Assembly (NCBI GenBank): GCA_038229295.1
Contig: JBBROO010000008.1
Location: forward strand, 1-64,000
Length of the DNA stretch: 64,000 nt
Direction of reading: 5' to 3'
DNA from: JAJPGZ01 sp038229295
GTDB lineage: Bacteria; Verrucomicrobiota; Verrucomicrobiia; Chthoniobacterales; UBA10450
Notes under the pieces: generated by a model
What the model was told of the DNA's origin: nothing
Database searches by the model: none
What the model saw: only the letters and a program-made list of their open reading frames with translations
In this document: in pieces, positions 57,883-64,000 of the stretch
Position numbering within the stretch: the stretch's first letter is position 1
How the letters are laid out: each line of letters starts with the position of its first letter
Translations under genes and position numbers: made by a program

Positions 57883-58890
57883 TTACAGCACCGGCGCAAC
57901 GAATTTCTCGAAGAGCGATCGCATCAACTCAGCCGCTCGCGCCGCGTCCGGCGCCATGTCCGGCGATTTTTTCGCGCCCGCCAAAATGTTTTGTTGCCAG
58001 CGCGCGATGAATTCTTCGACCAAAGCCCGTGCCTGCGTGCGCGATTCGAGCAACCGGCAGAATCCGGTCGCGTGCAGCAGATTCACATCGCGCAGTCGCA
58101 TCGTTCCCGCCCGAAAATGAATGAAACGGCAATTGAATGCATCCGGCAATCGAGCGAAAGAAAAGCCGCGCTCGCCCAGCTCATGGAATGCCGTAGCCAA
58201 TGCAACCTGATCGTAATGCGCAGCTGCGGCCGCGGCCGAAGGATGCGCAAGATTCTGGCCGAATTGCTCGATCGCGCGAAGATGCCGCGACCAGATTTCG
58301 GCCAGCGGCGACTCCGCCGGCGCCAGAATCACGCCTGAATTATAATACGGCACCATCGATGACGCTTCGGCGTTTTGCTCGTCGTAGGGAAAGATCACGT
58401 CATCGATCGCGAGACCGAGCTCGTGCATTAAACTCGCGATGCGCCGGGATGGAAACGGTAACCCGAGATGCTCGTAAATCAGCCGCCACTGCGATTCCGG
58501 CAGATGCGGTTTGCCCGCGGGCGCCGCGGCGAAATCAGCTTCGCCGGATAATTCTGCCAGATCGCCCAGCACGAGCACGTCGGCATCGAGGAGCAGACGG
58601 CGCGAGGTGCGGCACGGCGTCTCCAGTCCGCGCAATTTATTGGCGAATCCCCAACCGCTCGATTCCACCGGCGTGGACGTTGTGATGTTCGCGCCGCAGC
58701 GTTCCGCCAGGGCCGCGACGCTTCGTGGCGGTTCGCCGATGCACGCGAGACGCAGCGGAAATTGTTTTGCGCGCCCGCCATTTTCGAGAAACGAACCGAG
58801 AAAAAAAAGCGAACGAATTTCAAAAATCGCGGCCGCCCGCGGCGTGCTGAAATCGGGCACGAAAACGATATCGAAAGAATCGTCATCCAT
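57883..58890 (-). CDS. GT8-like glycosyltransferase
   Basis: The 335-residue protein shows FDIVFVPDFSTPRAAAIFEIRSLFFLGSFL at the start and RRLLLDADVLVLGDLAEL near residue 95, the DxD-type nucleotide-sugar site of GT-A folds with a following acidic Asp. A conserved MVPYYNSGVILAP, the acceptor-side NSG motif of GT8-like enzymes, lies near 180. The donor sugar and product are unknown. It is directly upstream of the sulfotransferase gene, suggesting a sulfated glycan. A dispersed 11-mer (58923) lies just upstream of its start. Confidence 0.72.
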   Translation of the reverse strand: MDDDSFDIVFVPDFSTPRAAAIFEIRSLFFLGSFLENGGRAKQFPLRLACIGEPPRSVAALAERCGANITTSTPVESSGWGFANKLRGLETPCRTSRRLLLDADVLVLGDLAELSGEADFAAAPAGKPHLPESQWRLIYEHLGLPFPSRRIASLMHELGLAIDDVIFPYDEQNAEASSMVPYYNSGVILAPAESPLAEIWSRHLRAIEQFGQNLAHPSAAAAAAHYDQVALATAFHELGERGFSFARLPDAFNCRFIHFRAGTMRLRDVNLLHATGFCRLLESRTQARALVEEFIARWQQNILAGAKKSPDMAPDAARAAELMRSLFEKFVAPVL

Positions 58891-58944
58891 GTTTCAGCTC
58901 GGGCTCAACCGGACGTTCGGGCAAGATCGACATGTTGCATGAAA

Positions 58945-59877
58945 TCACTTCACGCCGGTCGCGAACACAGTTTGAAAATGCGGGCTCTGTTTTTCCCGCG
59001 CGACCACGCGCACATCGACATTTTTGAATCCCGCATCTTCCAGCCAATCGAGCAACTGCACTTCGCTAAAGCCGAGCCAGTGATCGGCGTAAAGTTCCTT
59101 CGCCTTTTCAAAACGATGACTGAGCAGATCGAGAATCACGACGCGCCCATTCTTTTTTAACATCCGATGCGCCGACGCGATCGCCCGCTCCGGCCTAACG
59201 GCGTGGTGCAAGGCCTGGCTGAAGACGGCAAGATCGACAACGTTCTTTTCGATCGGCGGGTCCTGAATGTCGCCGAGCCGATATTCCAAATTCTTGAAGC
59301 CATGTTTGCGCGCCAGTTTCGAGCCGAACTCGACCATCTTCGGCGAATTATCGACCGCGATAACTTTGCGCGCGTTCTTGGCCAGCAATTGTGAGAGCGT
59401 CCCCTCGCCCGCGCCAAGATCGACAATCACACCTGGGGCGATCAACGGAATAAGTGCGTGGGCCAGCGCCTGCCACGAGCGGCCGGGCACATAACTGCGT
59501 CCGAATTTTCCGGCGAGCTCGTCGAAATATTCACGCGCTTTGTCATGACGTTTCCGCAAAACCAATTTGAGCGACGTGCGATCCCGCGTCGCTTCCGGCA
59601 ATTCGCGCGCGAGGATCCTAACCATCTCGTGAACGCGCTCTGCTTTCGCGGAAGCCTTCGTCGGCCCGTAGTAAACGTTCTTGCCGGAGCGGCGATCATC
59701 GACCACTCCGGCGCGCTTGAGTTGCGCGAGATGACTCGAGATGCGCGATTGGCCCATGCCCAGAATCTCCTGAAGCTCGGCCACGGACAGTTCTTCTTCT
59801 TCGAGCAACACGAGCAAACGCAGGCGCGTTTCGTCAGCGAGGAGCCGCAGCAAATTTACAGTTGACGCTATCGCCAC
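58945..59877 (-). CDS. ArsR-family regulator fused to a SAM-binding domain (SahR-like)
   Basis: The 310-residue protein has an N-terminal winged helix (LRLLADETRLRLLVLLEEEELSVAELQEILGMGQSRISSHLAQLKRAGVVDDRRSGKNVYY) and a C-terminal class I methyltransferase-type fold (VIVDLGAGEGTLSQLLAKNARKVIAVDNSPKMVEF). No ArsR metal-site Cys pair is seen. Architecture and position, divergent from metK and ahcY, match SahR, the S-adenosylhomocysteine-sensing regulator of the methionine cycle in Proteobacteria. The same job here is inference. The start is GTG 59877. Copies of the dispersed 11-mer at 59230 and 59416 are read as VVDLAV and IVDLGA; the second is at the SAM-binding loop itself. Confidence 0.82.
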   Translation of the reverse strand: MAIASTVNLLRLLADETRLRLLVLLEEEELSVAELQEILGMGQSRISSHLAQLKRAGVVDDRRSGKNVYYGPTKASAKAERVHEMVRILARELPEATRDRTSLKLVLRKRHDKAREYFDELAGKFGRSYVPGRSWQALAHALIPLIAPGVIVDLGAGEGTLSQLLAKNARKVIAVDNSPKMVEFGSKLARKHGFKNLEYRLGDIQDPPIEKNVVDLAVFSQALHHAVRPERAIASAHRMLKKNGRVVILDLLSHRFEKAKELYADHWLGFSEVQLLDWLEDAGFKNVDVRVVAREKQSPHFQTVFATGVK

Positions 59878-59883
59878 TCGAAA

Positions 59884-59928
59884 CGATACATCTACGTATC
59901 ATGATTGGTCAATATGTTGGACCGATCA
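59884..59928. promoter_or_regulatory. Candidate operator of the SahR-like regulator
   Basis: The 75 bp between the divergent regulator and metK contains two inverted repeats. One is GATAC-N6-GTATC (59884-59899). The other is TGATTGGTC-N9-GACCGATCA (59902-59928), which matches at eight of nine positions. Both lie between the two start codons, where an autoregulated ArsR-family protein would bind. I have not compared them with a published SahR motif. Confidence 0.45.
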
Positions 59929-59952
59929 ATTCCCTTCGCTTCATTTTCACGC

Positions 59953-61158
59953 ATGTCTCGCCGTTTCATTTTTTCGTCTGAGTCCGTCGGCGAAGGTCAT
60001 CCGGACAAAGTTTGCGATACGATTTCGGACGCGGTGCTCGACGCCTGTCTCACGCAAGATCGACATAGTCGCGTCGCGTGCGAGACCTACGCCAAGAGCA
60101 ATGTCGTTATCGTGGGCGGTGAGATCACGATTCCGAAACTGAAGAAGGAGCACAAGTCGCTCACCACTGTTCTCAACATCGACAAGATCGTTCGCGATAC
60201 GATCGAGGAGATCGGCTACGTGCACGAGGACGACGTCTTTCACGCCAACAAAGTTTTCATCAGCAACATCATCACGGATCAGTCGGCCGATATTTCGCAG
60301 GGCGTTGATCAATCCGAAGCCGAAGGCAAAGGACACGCCGAACAAGGCGCGGGCGACCAAGGTTTGATGTTCGGCTTCGCTTGCGACGAGACTCCAGAAC
60401 TCATGCCGGCGCCGATCATGTTTGCACATCGGCTCGGCCGTGAATTGACGCGCATCCGCAAGAGCGGGGAATGCGATTGGTTGCGGCCGGATGCGAAGTC
60501 GCAGGTCTCCGTAATTTACGACGACAACAAGCCGGTCGGCATTTCCAACGTCGTCATTTCGACACAACACGCGGCCGACGCGACGCACAAAGAGATCAAA
60601 GAATTCTGCATCGAGAAAGTGATTCGCAAGGTTTTGCCCGACTCGATGATGAATGGCACGACGGAATTCCTGATTAATCCGACCGGACGTTTTGTCGTCG
60701 GCGGACCGCAGGGCGATACTGGCCTAACGGGTCGCAAGATTATTGTCGATAGCTACGGCGGCATGGGACGGCACGGCGGTGGCGCATTTTCGGGAAAGGA
60801 TCCGAGCAAAGTGGATCGCAGCGCGGCTTACATGGGACGTTGGGTGGCGAAGAATGTCGTGGCGGCTCGATTGGCCACGCGTTGCGAAGTTCAATTCGCT
60901 TATGCCATCGGCCATCCGCAACCGGTCAGCATTCACATCAATACTTTCCTGACCGCGACGGTGGACGAAGAAGCGATCGAGCGCGCGGTCAAAAGCGTTT
61001 TCAGTTTCAAACCCGCCGACATCATTCAGCAGCTCGATCTTCTGCGGCCGATCTACTCAAAAACGACGAACTACGGACACTTCGGCAAGATCGACGATCC
61101 GGATATCACTTGGGAAAAAACAGACAAGGCCGAGGAACTGAAGAAGGCAGTAAAGTAG
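59953..61158 (+). CDS. metK: S-adenosylmethionine synthetase
   Basis: The 401-residue enzyme makes SAM from methionine and ATP. It shows FSSESVGEGHPDKVCDTISDAVLDACL at the start, GAGDQGLMFGFACDE near residue 130, GPQGDTGLTGRKIIVDSYGG near 254 and the phosphate-loop GGGAFSGKDPSKVDRSAAYMGRWVAKN near 280. The start is ATG 59953. A dispersed 11-mer at 60056 gives TQDRHSRVACET, where relatives usually have QDPxxRVACET: one of the clearest cases of the element replacing variable codons. The stop is next to the left arm of the GxxExxY element. Confidence 0.96.
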   Translation: MSRRFIFSSESVGEGHPDKVCDTISDAVLDACLTQDRHSRVACETYAKSNVVIVGGEITIPKLKKEHKSLTTVLNIDKIVRDTIEEIGYVHEDDVFHANKVFISNIITDQSADISQGVDQSEAEGKGHAEQGAGDQGLMFGFACDETPELMPAPIMFAHRLGRELTRIRKSGECDWLRPDAKSQVSVIYDDNKPVGISNVVISTQHAADATHKEIKEFCIEKVIRKVLPDSMMNGTTEFLINPTGRFVVGGPQGDTGLTGRKIIVDSYGGMGRHGGGAFSGKDPSKVDRSAAYMGRWVAKNVVAARLATRCEVQFAYAIGHPQPVSIHINTFLTATVDEEAIERAVKSVFSFKPADIIQQLDLLRPIYSKTTNYGHFGKIDDPDITWEKTDKAEELKKAVK

Positions 61159-61596
61159 TCCACAGATTTCGCAGATTTACACAGATTTTAAGATGCAGAA
61201 GGATCCGGAAACATTCGCGATTATCGGCGCTGCGATGGAAGTTCATCGCGAGCTCGGACGTGGATTTCTTGAGCTCGTTTACCAAACTGCTCTCGCGCTC
61301 GAATTTCAGGAGCGCGGAATTCCGTACCAAGCGGAAGTCCCTTTACCGATTCGTTACAAGAGCAAGCTGCTCACCTGTGCGTATCGCGCTGACTTTGTTT
61401 GCTTCGAATCAGTGATCGTTGAAACGAAAGCGATCGCGACGTTGACCGGCGCGGACGAAGCACAACTCATCAACGAACTAAAAGCGACCGGCATGCAGCG
61501 CGGTCTGCTGTTGAATTTCGGATCAACGAGTCTGGAGCATAAACGTCTCGTTTTCGGCCCCTCTGAAATCTGCGTAAATCTGTGAAATCTGTGGAC
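61158..61596. mobile_element. Cassette with 32 bp terminal inverted repeats carrying a GxxExxY gene
   Basis: The left arm (61158-61189) and right arm (61566-61596) match at about 29 of 32 positions as inverted copies of the GTCCACAGATT... sequence, and they recur in gene-less form at 56141-56220. The gene inside ends within the right arm, so the last residues of its product come from the repeat. There is no transposase, so any movement would need outside help. Its position between metK and ahcY interrupts an otherwise natural SAM-cycle pair. Confidence 0.75.
61193..61585 (+). CDS. GxxExxY-domain protein
   Basis: The 130-residue protein carries the defining GFLELVY (GxxExxY) motif in HRELGRGFLELVYQTALALEF near residue 22, and the block IRYKSKLLTCAYRADFVCFESVIVETKAIATLTGADEAQLINELKATGMQRGLLLNFGS with an ExK-like pair near 84-88, reminiscent of PD-(D/E)XK nucleases. 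The family is widespread and often bordered by such repeats; its function is unknown. The first codon lies right after the left arm and the stop lies in the right arm. No dispersed 11-mer is inside. Confidence 0.85.
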   Translation: MQKDPETFAIIGAAMEVHRELGRGFLELVYQTALALEFQERGIPYQAEVPLPIRYKSKLLTCAYRADFVCFESVIVETKAIATLTGADEAQLINELKATGMQRGLLLNFGSTSLEHKRLVFGPSEICVNL

Positions 61597-61619
61597 GAAA
61601 TATATCTGTAAAAAAATCT

Positions 61620-63053
<1,434 letters not shown>

Positions 63054-63072
63054 CCTTCGCGAAGATCGACAA

Positions 63073-63729
63073 TTACTTCACCGTGACGGCGTCGCTCGGC
63101 TGTCCGATTTCCTGAGCGTCAACGACCGCGCGCGCAGTGTAGGTGCAATCGTCGGACGAGCGCGCACTCGTGTCGATGGCCGGGGTGCGAAAAAAGAAGC
63201 CGACTTTTTGCGCGGCCTTCTCGCCTTTGCATTGGCGATAGAGATTAATCCCGCTGACGTTTCCGCCCGCTTTGCGGAATGGGATGGTGACGAAATTTCC
63301 GGTGCGCCGCGGTTGACCGAGCTCGGCTTTGTATTTGCTCGGATCGAGTTTGGCCGAAGCGATTTTCAATCGCTTGGCAATGTCGTCGTTGAATTTCGGA
63401 TGTGCCTTGATGCGTTCGACGCGGGCCTGTCGCCGCGTGTCGATGCCGGGGCGAACAGCCGGGGGCGCATCCGCGCCGGCTGGAAGATCGACATATGCGC
63501 CTTGAGATTGACCTTCCAGGACGGCGTGCGCGGCGTGGTTCGGGTCGGAATCGATATCGGGACCGAGTGTTTCCAAAATATAGGCTGCGTATTTGGAATC
63601 GTTCACCGCTCCCGCGATCTCGGCGTCAGTGAAACCAAGCTCCGCCCCGACGGCGGAAAATTCCTGGCCGAAGTTGTTATACCAATTGATCTGACCGGTC
63701 CGGTCGCTTGGAAAATAAGTTTTGCTCAT
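63073..63729 (-). CDS. Protein of unknown function with C-terminal beta-rich region
   Basis: The 218-residue protein has no signal peptide. The first 80 residues are helical (FSAVGAELGFTDAEIAGAVNDSKYAAYIL), followed by a Pro/Ala linker and a beta-rich, fibronectin-like C-terminal part (VSGINLYRQCKGEKAAQKVGFFFRTPAIDTSAR...). I do not recognise a named family. The 19 bp gap from the convergent ahcY contains one dispersed 11-mer (63062-63072) that ends exactly at the stop side of this gene. Another is at 63484. Confidence 0.6.
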   Translation of the reverse strand: MSKTYFPSDRTGQINWYNNFGQEFSAVGAELGFTDAEIAGAVNDSKYAAYILETLGPDIDSDPNHAAHAVLEGQSQGAYVDLPAGADAPPAVRPGIDTRRQARVERIKAHPKFNDDIAKRLKIASAKLDPSKYKAELGQPRRTGNFVTIPFRKAGGNVSGINLYRQCKGEKAAQKVGFFFRTPAIDTSARSSDDCTYTARAVVDAQEIGQPSDAVTVK

Positions 63730-63786
63730 CGCTTAAACGCTCCTGACGAAGCGTGATACCCGATTTGACCTCGCTTCGTCAATCCA

Positions 63787-64000
63787 TCAGCGAGCGCGCG
63801 GCGGTTGCGGGAAAATGCCGAGAAACCTTTTCTCGACCGTGACGTCCGTGACGTCGATGTACTCACACGTCGAAAGTTTTCCGCGTTGCCACACGCCCTC
63901 GACCCGAACGCTGAGGTGGCCTCTGGCTGCTTCGGTTAACGCGCGTGATTCCGTGAAACGCGCCGCCATCCCGACTAACATTCTGCCGCTACGAAAATCG
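63787..64000 (-). CDS. C-terminal part of a hypothetical protein cut by the right edge
   Basis: The minus frame is open from the right edge to a stop at 63787 and reads about 71 residues (SGRMLVGMAARFTES...STCEYIDVTDVTVEKRFLGIFPQPPRAR). An ATG at 63979-63981 could start it, but the frame is also open beyond that codon. No family is recognised. The region between it and 63730 holds nothing notable. Confidence 0.45.
   Translation of the reverse strand, partial: DFRSGRMLVGMAARFTESRALTEAARGHLSVRVEGVWQRGKLSTCEYIDVTDVTVEKRFLGIFPQPPRAR

Overview
The window is a gene-dense, high-GC bacterial chromosome segment with about 69 protein genes, mostly in short operons. Only about 3 kb is intergenic. I see no rRNA, tRNA, phage, IS transposase or CRISPR. 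Gene content fits a Gram-negative bacterium: outer-membrane barrel, lipid-acyltransferase-like enzymes, heptosyltransferase-like GT9, and two ExbB/ExbD/TonB-type systems. The overall style (ArsR-methyltransferase next to metK/ahcY, a GxxExxY cassette, UvrC without its cysteine cluster, frequent GTG/TTG starts, several terminal-inverted-repeat elements) suggests Verrucomicrobiota, possibly a soil Chthoniobacterales lineage. That placement is inference.

Layout. 0-10.5 kb: glycolipid glycosyltransferase, nagA, halogenase-like flavoprotein plus acyltransferase, then a minus-strand run of folB, argH, Nudix, tatC and prepilin peptidase. 10.5-19.7 kb: DciA-like protein, rpoN, a sigma-54 response regulator, a fused transporter/spermidine synthase-like protein, an amidohydrolase, a DR2241-like Fe-S protein and CbiX. 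19.8-33.4 kb: aldo/keto reductase, PBP2, uvrC, a geranylgeranyl-reductase-like flavoprotein, folD, DUF374 acyltransferase and ubiX, D,D-carboxypeptidase, mtnP, miaB and GT9. 33.4-36.5 kb: dnaN, dnaA and a 0.5 kb AT-rich spacer that is the candidate oriC. 36.5-46 kb: def-exbD-exbB-tonB, an OGG-type glycosylase, a sodium:solute symporter, aspS and hisS. 46-56 kb: galE, PdeM-like phosphoesterase, mscL with a zinc ribbon, leuS, rdgB and a second Exb/TonB cluster. 56-64 kb: sulfotransferase and GT8-like genes, then the SAM cycle unit (SahR-like regulator, metK, GxxExxY cassette, ahcY).

The dominant unexplained signal is a dispersed, oriented 11-mer, AAGATCGACAW. I counted about 112 copies of its 10-base core in 64 kb (about 64 on the plus strand, 48 on the minus), against roughly 0.07 expected from base composition. 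It occurs inside conserved genes in several reading frames, is about fourfold enriched in intergenic spacers (some spacers are almost nothing but one copy), forms perfect inverted pairs, and forms tandem pairs or triplets at a fixed 16-17 bp period. It behaves like a DNA-uptake-sequence or HIP1-type highly iterated element. I do not know of a described element with this sequence. A second, weaker iterated word, CGTTAGGC, seems to merge with a variant of the first (TTAGATCGACA). A prepilin peptidase, the enzyme that matures competence and type IV pilins, lies in the same window.
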